Part shown: piece after piece, positions 1 through 10,134 of the stretch
Layout: every line of letters begins with the position of its first letter
Numbering within the stretch: the stretch's first letter is position 1
Origin: Ganoderma boninense
Lineage: Eukaryota > Basidiomycota > Agaricomycetes > Polyporales > Polyporaceae
Direction of reading: 5' to 3'
Assembly (NCBI GenBank): GCA_002900995.3
Contig: CM035304.1
Span: forward strand, 6,587,875 to 6,651,874
DNA length: 64,000 nucleotides
Position numbers and translations under genes: made by a program
The notes under the pieces: generated by a model
Seen by the model: only the letters and a program-made list of their open reading frames with translations
Databases searched by the model: none
What the model was told of the DNA's origin: nothing

Positions 1-1
1 A

Positions 2-421
2 ACCTTTCCTGGCAGATCATCGACTTCCACACAAGAATGTGCATCAGCACTCTTGTCAATGCGCGTGGAGCCTTCAACGTGCTCCACTTGTGGCCATTCC
101 ACTGAATTCAGCACATCTCTAGACTCCGCGCCTCCCCTGCTGGTGCTGGAGTCGACTGCTGAAGCTGTTCTCCTCCCTTCCAGTTCCATTACATTAACCG
201 TCGCCGGGACACAAGTCAACTGGGAGTTGAGAGGGGTTGTTCATTATGGCGCGAACCATTACACTTGCCGCTACCTCGACACGGAAGGGAACTTTTGGTA
301 CCACGACGGTGTTGTCACCCGACGACAATGCGTACGAGAAGCTGGCAAGTGCAACAAGGCGTGGCTTTCGACTGCTCGGGGACACAATGCCTGCCATTTT
401 GTTTATACTCGCATTGATTAG
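2..421 (+). CDS. C-terminal part of a ubiquitin-specific-peptidase-like (C19-type) protein, 5' end outside window
   Basis: The frame is open from the window edge to a TAG at 419-421, so the N terminus is missing. It shows a CSTCGHS zinc-ribbon-like pair of cysteines, then a hydrophobic strand PPLLVLE, and then NWELRGVVHYGANHYTCRYL followed by WYHDG. In USP peptidases the order CxxC, YxLxxVxxHxG, HY and W(Y/F)xxD marks the C-terminal half of the fold with the catalytic histidine region. Here the usual GHY reads NHY, so activity is uncertain. Related domains are known in basidiomycete transposon-associated multidomain proteins, so a mobile-element origin is possible (inference). The catalytic cysteine box would lie to the left of the window. 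Confidence 0.5.
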   Translation, partial: TFPGRSSTSTQECASALLSMRVEPSTCSTCGHSTEFSTSLDSAPPLLVLESTAEAVLLPSSSITLTVAGTQVNWELRGVVHYGANHYTCRYLDTEGNFWYHDGVVTRRQCVREAGKCNKAWLSTARGHNACHFVYTRID

Positions 422-628
422 GATTCAGCCTCGAGCTTTTCGGCTGGATCTCGGGTGCGTGGTCTTGGGGCTGACATTTTCTGAACCTGACATTATCTTG
501 ACGAGTCGAGCCGTGTGACTTGGCCACAGCTGTTCAACGATCCGGAAGGTTGTCGGCGTCCCTGGAGTCGTTCATTCTTCGGGTAAGAAGCTTTGGCCAC
601 TCCTGAGACTACTACTGACTGAATACAG

Positions 629-1237
629 AATACTTGCCTCCAGCGTTGACAAGGTGCTCGCCACCCGGCCTGCGGTGTTGGCGGCCGACCTTCCCTCTAC
701 TGTCACCTGGCAATCAGTCGCCGACTCGCAGGTGCTGAGTATCGAGAAACGACCCATCACTGTTGCAATTGTTGGCGCGGTCACTTCCGTGGACTCTGTC
801 GCGGTTGATGGCAGACGAACTCCCTTCCTCAATCTGGTCGTTCTGCGCCAGTCAGATGGCGACCGACTGCGGGAGTTGAGTGTATACTCCGGTGATGGTA
901 AGTGTTTCTGATATCTAGCATACTTTGTTGCTGAAGTTGTCGAATTGGCAGATTCAGGCTCAACAGCTCTAAGCACGTGCGATTCGGCGGCGCGTTCGCA
1001 GGTAATTGGTTTGTTTCTTCCATAGCCGGTACCACTCTGACACTTGTCCGCAAGCAGGTACTAGCTGTTGAATGCTCACGAGAGCCGAGCAACGCGAGTC
1101 AGCCTCCCATGGACTACGACGCCATATCTGAGCACGACATCGTCTTGTTGGAGGGGCGATGCACAAGGCGTCGAGTCGCTGAGGTGAAGAGATTTGTGTT
1201 TGAGTTTGATCATGTATTTTTTCTGCACCGGTCATAA
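629..1237 (+). CDS. P-family protein copy 1 (tandem paralog array), 5' exon unresolved
   Basis: Unknown function. Three exons can be read: 629-897, 952-1001 and one opening after an AG near 1055 and ending in TAA at 1235-1237. Introns have GTAAGT or GTAATT donors. Exon 1 contains SQVLSIEKRPITVAIVGAV, which aligns with the family core (cysteine or serine, then xxxxP(L/I)xxxV). The last exon contains HDIVLLEGRCTRRR, which aligns with the family C-terminal core (GD/HD-I/V-V-L-L-E...R). The first exon must lie between 421 and 628, where an intron GTAAGA to CAG precedes base 629, but its start was not decided. The alternation of beta-strand-like stretches would fit an OB-like or immunoglobulin-like fold; this is a guess. 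Confidence 0.5.
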
Positions 1238-1454
1238 CCTCATACCGGCCATTGACCTCCATGGCACGCGGTCCGGGTACACGCCACCATCTTGGGCTCT
1301 AGTGCTTTTTGCCAATATATATTGCCTGTTTCATCGCATGATCTGTGAGTGTGTATGCAACCGGCTACGTGCGCCAGGCCCTGCGGATGTTCGGATCATA
1401 CAGCACCGAAATTTACGACAGCCATCTTCTACCGTGCGGCTATCCAACCAAACT

Positions 1455-2629
1455 CTAATCGCCTTCGCTGTCAATGACCACCTCCAAGTTCTCTCCTTCC
1501 TCCTCGTCTACATCCTCCGCGCGCTCGTTGTCCGACACTAACCCGGGCCAGATGCGTATACCCCCTGTCCCACACTCAGCGCTGCAGATCCGACCACCAC
1601 GCCACCACAGGACGTTTGCGTGCCAAAACACGTCTAGCCAGCTATCACCGGCCATCCTCACCCCGATTGCTTTTGTCTTGATCACCGTCGAGTGCTCGTC
1701 GCCGAAGAAACGCACGGCTGCAGGACAATCTGCGGATGACTGTCCAGCGCAGGTGTGTGGTTGTTTTAGAGCATATGGACGGATGGCAAAACGGAACCCT
1801 CGTTTTTCGTACTTGCGGATGAGGTCGATGATGCGAGGTGGCGGAAACTCCATGCCGATGAGATGTGTTGGGGCTAGAAGACCTTCTCACGGAATGAATT
1901 GACGGCGATCAAAACGCAGAAGGTGCGTGCACCTGAATACGACTCTGTCTGTTCCGGGTAAGCGATGCAGATCGCTGAGCTTGTTGCGAAATTTTGAACG
2001 GCAGACGTCCAAAACGCTGCAACGGGTTCAATCGCGCTTGTCGTTGCGCTCTGGATTATGTCAACCTTGCGTTCTCCTTTCCGCATGTGGGCCACCCTGA
2101 TAATTCGTGGTGCCTCGTTGTAGCCTTGAACCCAACCGCGAGGGTCGTCGTCGAGTATATCCGAATTCTCTAGATGGTAGCCTTGCGTGAAGGCGAAGTG
2201 GTAAACAAGTGATAGGAAAGTTCCTGCCGGGCAATAAATGTCTAGGTCGCCTGGCTGCCAAGCCATGCGTAGGATCATCGCGAGAACTGCGGAGCCTGAG
2301 AAGACCGCCCGGGATGCGTGCATGGTAGCCATCAACTCGCGAGGTCGCGCTGCGTACCGCGAGGAAAGTACCGCGAGTTGGTGGGTCCAGTAAGCCGCGA
2401 CGTCAGCGTCCAGCGCGTAGCAAACTTGTGACAAATTCGCAAGGTCCGAAGGGGGTAGCAGGTCGAAGATGGCGTTTCGCACAACACCGTCGAGGCGAAG
2501 TAGAAAGGATTCTTGAGGAGAAAACAAGTGAAACAGAGGCATAGTTGTGGTGTGCATCCTCTGCTGCCCAGGCTCCACTCTTTTGTTCTTGCGGGCTGAC
2601 CGTGCGATGGGATATGCGCTGGCTGACAT
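1455..2629 (-). CDS. F-box-like / nucleotidyltransferase-fold protein
   Basis: Two exons are inferred: 2629-1933 and 1873-1455, with an intron (GTGCAC donor, CTTCTAG acceptor) that restores one frame. After about 45 residues comes an F-box-like helix set, IFDLLPPSDLANLSQVCYAL. Next is FSGSAVLAMIL followed by QPGDLDIY, i.e. a GS pair and a D-x-D about 15 residues later, as in minimal nucleotidyltransferase domains. The second exon continues with KYEKRGFRF, a Cys-rich CAGQSSADC stretch, and an acidic C terminus. Expanded agaricomycete families of this build exist, but their substrate is unknown to me. The start could also be one of the internal methionines near 2560-2545. The gene lies between P copies 1 and 2. 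Confidence 0.55.
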
Positions 2630-2758
2630 TATTGCAATTGGCCCCAGTTACAGCTTATGCCAAAGAAACAAACAAGAAGACCTCGCCAAGGTACAGACAC
2701 ACAAGAGGACCTCGCTGAAATACATCACCTAAATACCAGAACACTTGTGCGTTAACTT

Positions 2759-3940
2759 TCACACTTCAATGCCTTCCATCATCTGGGGGCTTTCAATCTC
2801 GGCCGTCCGTACTCCGTTTGCTACAGGGTGGCCTACAATCGTAGTGGCTGTTCCTCCCAGATTGTCTTCAAACCCAAGCAGAGTAGCAACTTGGAGTTCC
2901 CCGGCAACCGCGTTGTCGTCGACGTGCGCAGTCGCCATCGCGTGCTGTCGCCGAACGTCCGAATGTGAGCCACGATAACATCTCCAGTTTTTGGATCTAC
3001 CTTTAGTTCCCATGCAGTCTTTAATCGTACAACATGCCTCGGAGTAAAGTGGACTTCGGTCTTCTTACCATGTCGTCCACGACGCTGCACTACTTCAATG
3101 GTGACTGCGACATCGACAAGGTCTCCTTTCCGGATGGCGAATGGGTTGACCGTTGCTAAGGAACTGGTGGCAGTATCGATCACAGATGTCTTAACTCTGT
3201 GCTCCACAACCCATGCTGGCGCAAGCTTCCTGACCTGGCCGTTCAGGTCGTCCGAGTCACGCTGGTGCAGACCTTTGACGCCTTCCCCTCCCTGCTTCGT
3301 TGAGCGATGAATACAAGACTTGACAGTGCGCGTACCTTTGTGAAAGCCCGCTTCATCAAATTGATTACTCTGTTCTTCCCAACAGTCGCAGGGCCAGGTC
3401 GACCAATCATTGCTTTCACCAACTCCTCGATGTTAGCGAGGGCCTCCCTCTGATGGATGAATGCCGCGCGGCACCCGTGATCTACCAAGGTAAGCTTTTG
3501 CATTGCCTTCATAGCTTGCTCGGGTTGCCTTGGTAAAGTCAGCCCAGCTGGTATTTAGGAGCGACTATTGGAGCTTACCCTGTCCAATCACCTCGAGGGG
3601 TGAGCATTGCTTCACCGACGACACCTTGTAGCCGGATGGCCAATTCCACCCGCGTTCCAGCGAGCTCAGGGTGTGCCGCACACACTTTGATGCCGGGGGC
3701 ATACGCCCCTTCAACTTTCAGTCTGTCGCATAAATCTTCATACGCAACGGGGAGCAATCTCCATTTGGGCAGTGTCGACACTTTGTCGTGTTGCGACGAC
3801 AAACGCGCCAATTCCGCCAGCCACATGTCCCTGCAAAGTGTGCCGTCCTCTGTATGCGTGAGCAACTTCACATCCCCCACCGGACAGACACTTACTGATG
3901 ATGTATGCCATTGCGTTGCAGGAAAGTGACGGATTACTGA
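2759..3940 (-). CDS. P-family protein copy 2, reversed orientation, N terminus unresolved
   Basis: Multi-exon gene on the minus strand. The first readable exon (about 3940-3590) has QWHTSS and then GDVKLLTHTEDGTLCRDMW and no in-frame ATG. The second (about 3520-3320) contains AMIGRPGPATVGKNRVINLM. The third (about 3250-3000) contains FAIRKGDLVDVAVTIEVVQ followed by EVHFTPRHVVRLK. This last part matches the C-terminal core of the forward-strand copies (PRPGDVVMLELYF, then HFVVKRMTVL). A GTAGAT donor and GACAG acceptor lead to a last exon ending in TGA-equivalent stop at 2759. It is longer than the other copies, so it may represent the fuller ancestral architecture. Function unknown. Confidence 0.45.
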
Positions 3941-3944
3941 GTGG

Positions 3945-4577
3945 TGTCAATGTGTCGATGTGCGCACATCTATTTATACTGTGCGGGTGTCACCGCCGTT
4001 GAATCCTTCAGAGTCCAATTTTCTTGGGCTCTCCTCTCTTCACCTTCTGTTCTGTAGTCCGCGCTCCACGCTCCTCTCTCCGAGATGCGAGTTCCATCCG
4101 ACCCACACTACTGGCGCACACCCACGTCCGTATTGTCCCGTCTACCGCCCGGACCGCAATTCTGTCCGGCTCGTTATGGAGCCGAGAGCTGGCTAACATT
4201 ACCGTCACGATCTCAACCTCAGGTACGTGGAGCGAAATCGGCTGTGGAGTGCGGACTCGGTTGAAATGGGGCGAACCGGCTATGCGGTGCGTCGGTACGT
4301 CCGGGAGTCTGGATAACCTTGCGTTCCAGCCCAATTAATGCACCCGCTACAGCTACATTGCTGCGATTTCGACGGGTGTGTAGTCGACTTCTCATTACCC
4401 GCCGTCTCCGTGTCATTGAGCCGCCTGCTCCATCTCTATCTACCGATCTCTGTGTGCTTTCCTTGTTCAGTCTCTTCTCGATTGCGGTGCAAAATTGTTC
4501 GGCGGAGGCCCCCTGCTCTCGTATAAATTTGGGAAACAGTTGAAGCTGGCCACATCCCTCTTCCCCTCCAACTGGTC
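3945..4577. other. Intergenic region between divergent P copies 2 and 3
   Basis: No convincing coding exon was seen here. The two flanking P genes point away from each other, so this is a shared upstream region. A TATA box is visible near its right end (see separate entry). Confidence 0.4.
4522..4528 (+). promoter_or_regulatory. TATA box of P copy 3
   Basis: TATAAAT lies 50 bases before the ATG at 4578, preceded by a pyrimidine-rich stretch. The position suits a short 5' UTR. Confidence 0.45.
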
Positions 4578-5799
4578 ATGGGTAAACGCAACCAAGAGGA
4601 CGAAACTGTTGTGACGGCTCCGGACCCTCCCAAGCGTGTTAAGTACGTCCCATGTTTCTATACACTAACACATCTCTGACCGCTTCATTAGGAGGGGCAA
4701 AGGCACCGCCGAAGCACCCGAGGCGAATGACAGTGCCAACGTCGAGCACGAGCTCACTACAAGCATCGTTAGCACCCAAGTTCACATCCCCAGGTTTGCA
4801 ACCCGCCACCTCCCGTCCCACACTTCAAACAACTGACCACCTTTCAGTGGCGGACCATCCACACCTACTGAGTGGAGTGAGTCTGAATCTGGCACTGCTG
4901 CGCGTGGCGTCAGACCCAATGTCATTCCTGGCACCGCCGAACCGGACAACACGAGCTTGCGCAGTTCGTTCATCGACGTCGATTACGTTCCCGAACCTGT
5001 TCTACGGTGCGTGTGCCACCCGTTGGCCCCCGTTATGCGCCGAATGCTTAACTCCCACTTTAGTCGGCTCCTCACTTTCTCGAACAAATCTGACGAAGTA
5101 AACAACCGTTACGGTGTGGCGTGGATTCCCCCTCACGCCACGTGGGGATCCTCGCGTAAGACCGAGAAATTCCTCTGCATCAACGACGTCCCCTTGACCA
5201 TTTGGTGCGTCGCAAACCACGAGACGGACTGGTTCGTCGACCCGCACGGGGAGCCGCACTCTCGGGTCAACATTGGCTTCCGGTTGACCTCCAAAGGCGA
5301 TGAGACCGGGCTCTTGAAATTGTACGACCGTGCTCGGCCGAAGAAAGGTGCGTAACCCATGACGTACGTTTCCCCTTGTATTTAACAAACCTCAAAGAAT
5401 TTCATGATGACTTGGTCTTTGCATCGCGCCGCATGACTCACTTTGAGAAGAACCAGTCGACACCAACGGTGTGTATCTCTGCTTCCGCTAAACAGACTTT
5501 GCTCGCTGACTCAGTTATAGGTCACCCCTTTTACGAACATCTTCGACGCCCATCTCCGCTACAAAGCAAAGTCTCAAATGCCAGTGTTGCCTCCATCCGC
5601 CATCGGCAAAAGGGACATTCTTCTAGTCGAAGCCCACTTCACCCGTTGGGATACATCCAAGAGCAAGAAAATGAAAGGCAGGTGGTGCCTGTGGGATGTC
5701 GGGTTTGAACTCCAGGCTGTCTCGTTGCTTTTCGAAGCCCCACCCGGTGTCGATGCCAATGTGTCGGTCAATGTTCCCGACATCAACGACGACATGTGA
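4578..5799 (+). CDS. P-family protein copy 3 with NLS-like N terminus
   Basis: Best-resolved member. ATG at 4578 opens MGKRNQEDETVV and a PPKRVKRGKG basic stretch made across an intron (4643-4691), which resembles a nuclear localisation signal. Further introns follow at about 4790-4847, 5012-5062, 5348-5397, and a small one before 5521. The core exon holds EKFLCINDVPLTIWCVANHE and later LLKLYDRARPKKG. The C-terminal exon holds IGKRDILLVEAHFTRWD and ends VPDINDDM. The middle is acidic and Ser-rich (EWSESESG). The gene is transcribed with copies 4 to 7 in the same direction. A nuclear protein is possible from the NLS-like stretch; no enzyme motif was recognised. Confidence 0.6.
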
Positions 5800-6079
5800 C
5801 CTCTGCTCTCATACATTCTCTACCATTCCTATTTCCCTTGCCCATTCCCGACCCTGCGCCTTGAATAACCCCAAAAAAATTATAAAACACAAAACACCAA
5901 AAAAACCTTCTCAGATTCCCTGTAGACTCATCTTCCTTGTACCCATGTCGCGGCTTTAGTCACCTTGTATTGGGCTTTCTGTAAATTTATTTGTGTTTGT
6001 CCTTAACCTGCACTGTATTGTTGCGGGAAGCATTGGTCAGCCTTCGCAAGCTGCTGAGAGACGGGTGTAGCCACTGCCA

Positions 6080-6957
6080 ATGTCAAAGCCCCCTCGCCAG
6101 TTAAGCGCCATGTCCGATCTACCACGTGATCGCTTCGACCCTGGTGGCTGCCTTGTTGTGACTTGCTCGCTTCCAATGCTGTACGTCTCTAAACCAGCTG
6201 TCATGGACGTAGCTCTCAATTCTCTCCCGAGCTCTGAATCACCTCCCCTGAGCGACCGGCTCTCTCGACGGGACCTAAAGTACATCATCATGTGCAGCCC
6301 GCACTTTGTCTGCATATCTGATCCTAACTAAAAGGCGGATACACATTGTTGCTGAGGTCGGAAATATCCCTCGTGGAGGCGATGCACTTCACCGCCTACC
6401 ATCGACCGCCGAATGGGGTTCCAACAGCACACGTCACATCCTGTGCGTGAATGAAAAGCCCTTGAAAATATGTGTGGTCGCTCGCTACCTCTCCTACAAA
6501 GTGATACATGGCGACGATGAACTCCCGGTGTTCACCACGAAACTTGGCGTGTTTCGTAAATGTGACCAATTGTCTGTCTCGAACCTCGGCTTGTTGTCTA
6601 TGCCTCCAGGTAGCTCACTGTAAAACTTGTAATGCGCAGACCTAACATTTTCGCAGTCAATGTCGATCCTGCGGTCATCAACGCAACGAAAAAAATGACA
6701 GCGATTGCTTCAGTATGTTTTGTATCCGTTTCCTCTGGCGTCACTAACCAAGTCCCCAGAAACTGCCGCTTGTCCTCGATGGAAGGCGAATCTCAGTTCC
6801 ATCAAAGATGCCAAAGTTGAGTTGGACTGACTTAATGCGCGATGACATCGTCATGCTGGAATGCACTTTCGAGCGCGTCTTAATGGGCTACATATGGACG
6901 TCCCATTTCGCGATCTCGCGGTTGACCCTACTATGTCGTCCGGCGCCTTGTGTCTAA
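6080..6957 (+). CDS. P-family protein copy 4
   Basis: Exon 1 (ATG 6080, ends before the GTACGT near 6181), a long intron ending CTAACTAAAAG near 6334, then a core exon with RHILCVNEKPLKICVVARYL and VSNLGLLSMPPG. A short exon with VNVDPAVINATKK follows, and the last exon has MPKLSWTDLMRDDIVMLECT and ends at TAA 6955-6957. The exon order and phases match copies 5 and 6, which supports the gene model. Function unknown. Confidence 0.5.
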
Positions 6958-7146
6958 GCCCGGGTGGCGTTGTCTGCCCTCATATGTGAACGCCTGTTCT
7001 CCATCGGTCTGCACCACTCGGCGCGGCTGACATAGTGACGTTTCGGACCTCATCGTGAGGCTGACACCAGCGCACCAATATTGGGCCAGATCGTGATCCT
7101 TTACATAACTAGCCCACCCATGCCGGTTGCCCTCAGATCTATCAAA

Positions 7147-7931
7147 ATGACAACCACCACTCTGCGCACCGTCGAAGGACCCCAGTGGCTCATTGATGCT
7201 GAGGAGCTGTACGTGAACAAATGCAAATCCAGTTCCACTTTGCTGACTTGTGCCGTGTAGCCGCGTCCGCTTGCTAGCGGATACGTCGCACTTGCTCCGC
7301 GCGGCGGTGCCACTAGATCGCATCCCGTTGGAGGCGGCTTGGGGCAACTTGCCCCACGTACATTCGCTATGCGTCGCAGACCACCCCTTGATCATAACGA
7401 CGGTCTGTGAGTTCCTGTCATCCGACTTCGTCCTCGACGTCTGGGGAAGGCCAGCTTTCGCGATCAAATGCCGGCTCCTGCGCGGCTGCGACCGCGAGGG
7501 CTACGAAAGTGTGATGGGCCGGTTCAGCCCCCAACAAGGTGCGAATAGCACAAGTTTTTAGCTGTCTTGCCTAACCCCTCTTTAGCCATCAACGTCAACA
7601 TCGTGACTGCGACCCGTGTCCTCTCGCCCGTGAACACGGTATCTCCTTTTTCTTTCTTGCCTGATGTTGTCTGACCATCACCTAGTATCCAACTCTGCTC
7701 GATGGAACCGTCAGAGACCTACCTCCTCAGATGCCTCGTCTGTGCTGGTTCGCCGCCGCGTCGGCGAATTCCCTGCTTCAGGACGCGCCAGTCCATGTCG
7801 ATGCACCGAAGCCCGGTGACATTGTCTTGCTCGAGCTCATCTTCAAAAGAGCTTCCAACCGCTGGCTCTCGCCGACCACCTTCGTTGCCAAATCTGTAAC
7901 CGTTATTTGCCGTAGCCCCCCAAACCTCTGA
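7147..7931 (+). CDS. P-family protein copy 5
   Basis: ATG at 7147 gives a 21-residue first exon, MTTTTLRTVEGPQWLIDAEE, followed by a GTACGTG donor. The core exon (from about 7260) reads VRLLADTSHLLRAA, AAWGNLP and HSLCVADHPLIITTVCEFL. A small exon, INVNIVTATRVLSPVNT, and a last exon with PKPGDIVLLELIFKR and TTFVAKSVTVICR complete it. Each block has a counterpart in copies 4 and 6 in the same order, the strongest internal evidence that these are real tandem paralogs. Function unknown. Confidence 0.55.
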
Positions 7932-8158
7932 AACCTGTCCACGCTTGTACCCCCACGCGCGAACCCCTGTGCTTGTTTGATTCCGATTTATGCAGAGAGC
8001 GGGATACTTTCCATATGTTGAATTTGCGCCGCTCTGATCGTGAAACCACACCGCCTTTGCATCCGAGCGCTGGTACGCGAAAACTCATCCTATACTTCCG
8101 TACCGGTGTCTTCTGCATGTATAAATGTTGCTCATGGCTGGTAGAGCATGCCGTTGAA

Positions 8159-8899
8159 ATGTGCGCGTCGAACCCCCATCATACGTTCGGCGCCCCTTGG
8201 CTGACCAACATTGCTGAACGGTGCGTCTCGTCTCTACTGGACTGACCGCCACTCTCACCCCCCGCAGTCACGTGCGCCTGCAGAGCGAAATGGCCCATTT
8301 CGCCTTGGGCGCTGCTCCATTGGCAACTGTCTCTCCTAGTGCAACATGGGGTCAGGGGCATTACAAAAACGTCCTGTGCCTTACTGGTGAACCACTTTGC
8401 GTGACTGTTGTTGGTCGATTCGACCTCTGCGACGTTACGCATGACGTTCACGGCCTGAACACTTTATACGTTCATCTCTCTCACCTCCAACTGCGCGATC
8501 AGGTGGGCCTGTCGACACTCCTGAGCCACTTCAGACCCAATCGATGTGCGTGCTTGTGACCTTCTATCCTACTGCGCCCAACTAATACCCCCCTGAAGCA
8601 TTCATGCGGCACCGGCTTGTCGCCCTGAGAAGTTTCGGTAACCCTAACGCCGTACGTACTTCCTAGAACTTAATCAACTCTGATTGACTGTATCTCAGTT
8701 GCCGGACATCCTCGACGGGACGGATGAAATGGACACAGCGAGGATGCCCTGCTTGAATTGGTTCGGGGAAACCGCTCCGCGCCCCGGGGACGTTGTCATG
8801 CTAGAGCTGTATTTTCACCGCTTGTCAGTCAGGACTGCCTCATCTGGGCACTTCGTCGTAAAGCGAATGACGGTGCTCGCGCGCCAACCTGTCGTTTAG
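8159..8899 (+). CDS. P-family protein copy 6
   Basis: First exon MCASNPHHTFGAPWLTNIAE parallels the first exon of copy 5 (aligned W-L and acidic end), then a GTGCGT donor and CCCCGCAG acceptor. The core exon reads HVRLQSEMAHFALGAAP, ATWGQGHYKNVLCL and TGEPLCVTVVGRF. Exon 3 is FMRHRLVALRSFGNPNA. Exon 4 reads PRPGDVVMLELYFHR and SSGHFVVKRMTVLARQ, ending at TAG 8897-8899. A TATAAA at 8120-8125 lies just 34 bases before the ATG; its role is uncertain. Function unknown. Confidence 0.55.
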
Positions 8900-9118
8900 A
8901 CGGATGCTCGAACGTACATATAATGCAATGCCTGCCTGCGGGCCATGTCTCAAAACGCGCTGCGCCTTCTCAAGTGATGCTCTTCTGCAGAAGTCGTATC
9001 CAAAACCTCTGCCGGTATCGGCCCTGCCCACCGCGTGTCCGCTTCGGCGCCCTCCGGCAATTGAGTGCGGGCGTGCTCGAGGCGAATCCTACGTGAGAGG
9101 ATACGCTCCTAGATCGCG

Positions 9119-9638
9119 ATGTCATTAGCTGTCGCAATGGACACACTGAACGATGAACTGACTTTCGCCCTCGTTGCGATCCAACTGGTAACTTGCTGCA
9201 GGCCCACCTTTTCCATCCGCTCTGCAGCCACGTCGATGGCTGGTGTCATATCGTACGGCCACGGCAACGACGCAACGTCGCCTTCGAGCGTGAACTCCTC
9301 GGCCCCAACATGTGTCAGACCCAGGCCCCCCAGCGTGTCCGCCTTCTCCTTGCGACGTATCAGCCCCTGACATCTGTATCCGGCTATGGTGCTTGTCGTT
9401 GTCACCGGAAGCTAATGACGTGACGTCAATGTGGATTATTGAGTGCGAAACGGGTGCTCTTACCCTAAACGCCGAACGTCGCCAAGACATGCTGATGTTC
9501 ACGTCACTTGAAGGTGAAGGAAAGAACAAGAGTTGCAAAATTGCAGCCTTTTCACCGACGAGCGACTACGAGTTGTTAAGTACATTTCGCCATCTTCCCA
9601 TTCACACTCACCAAGCATTCGCTGCTTCCAAAAACGAG
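9119..9638 (+). pseudogene. P-family copy 7, degenerate and cut by the transposon
   Basis: A core-like stretch, VSAPDICIRLWCLSLSPEAN followed by a second stretch ending ALTLNAERRQD, aligns with the family core (TGEPLCVTVVGRF). The N-terminal block is hard to place and the reading frame changes. The hAT-type insertion begins a few bases downstream, so the C-terminal exons are separated by 11.7 kb or lost. Whether the gene decayed before or after the insertion cannot be told here. Confidence 0.35.
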
Positions 9639-9646
9639 CACATGAA
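9639..9646. repeat. Left 8-bp target site duplication of the hAT-type element (CACATGAA)
   Basis: CACATGAA directly precedes the terminal inverted repeat and is repeated exactly at 21344-21351 after the other end. Eight-base duplications are the hallmark of hAT transposition. Confidence 0.85.
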
Positions 9647-9672
9647 TAGTGTTGCAGGGTCCGGTCCGGTCC

Positions 9673-9677
9673 CGGTC
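9673..9677. repeat. Left 5-bp target duplication of the gypsy element (CGGTC)
   Basis: CGGTC precedes the left LTR and recurs at 20355-20359 after the right LTR. This proves the insertion was into the hAT element's terminal GGTCC zone. Confidence 0.85.
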
Positions 9678-9880
9678 TGTAATAAACCTTGATGTAGCCC
9701 GATTCACACACGCCCGATGTACACTGAACCAATCTCTAGATTGAGACGTTGCGTATACAGATGGTGGACGTGGTGAAAGGCTGACCCTTTCGCCACGTCG
9801 GCGCGCGTCCATATGGACGCGCGCTACTCGCGTAGATACAATGTAAAGTCCGACTATCTAATCTAACCGCGTTCCTTACA
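9678..9880 (-). repeat. 3' LTR of the chromovirus
   Basis: A 203-base direct repeat starting TGT and ending ACA, identical by eye to 20152-20354. It contains a 24-base perfect palindrome at 9801-9824. Confidence 0.95.
9801..9824. repeat. 24-bp perfect palindrome in the LTR
   Basis: The half-site GCGCGCGTCCAT is followed by its exact complement. The same palindrome is at 20275-20298 in the other LTR. It could form a strong hairpin in the transcript or be a dimeric protein site. Confidence 0.8.
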
Positions 9881-9892
9881 TTCTCCCCCTTC
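9881..9892 (-). other. Polypurine tract
   Basis: Read on the element strand this is GAAGGGGGAGAA, immediately before the 3' LTR, where plus-strand DNA synthesis is primed. It independently fixes the element's orientation. Confidence 0.85.
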
Positions 9893-10134
9893 AGGACCTG
9901 TACCAGGTTCTACAGCGTGATAATGCAAGCATACAAGACATGAGGCATAGCATAGACAGAAAGGAATTGGCCATAGGAGAAAGATGAGCATTGCGCAACT
10001 TGACGATGGACGCGTTCACGGCGGCGCTCCGTATGGAGGCGGCGCTAGCGTAGATGAAGGGCGCTGGACCAGAGCTCCGTATGGAGATGGTCAGCATGAC
10101 GAGGGACAGCGCTCCGTATGGAGGTGACCGTCGA

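Noticed and set aside
9653..9677. GGTCC repeats at the left end taken as a telomere-like repeat
   Set aside because: They belong to the hAT-type element's inverted end, since the complementary end occurs at 21323-21343 with an 8-bp target duplication.
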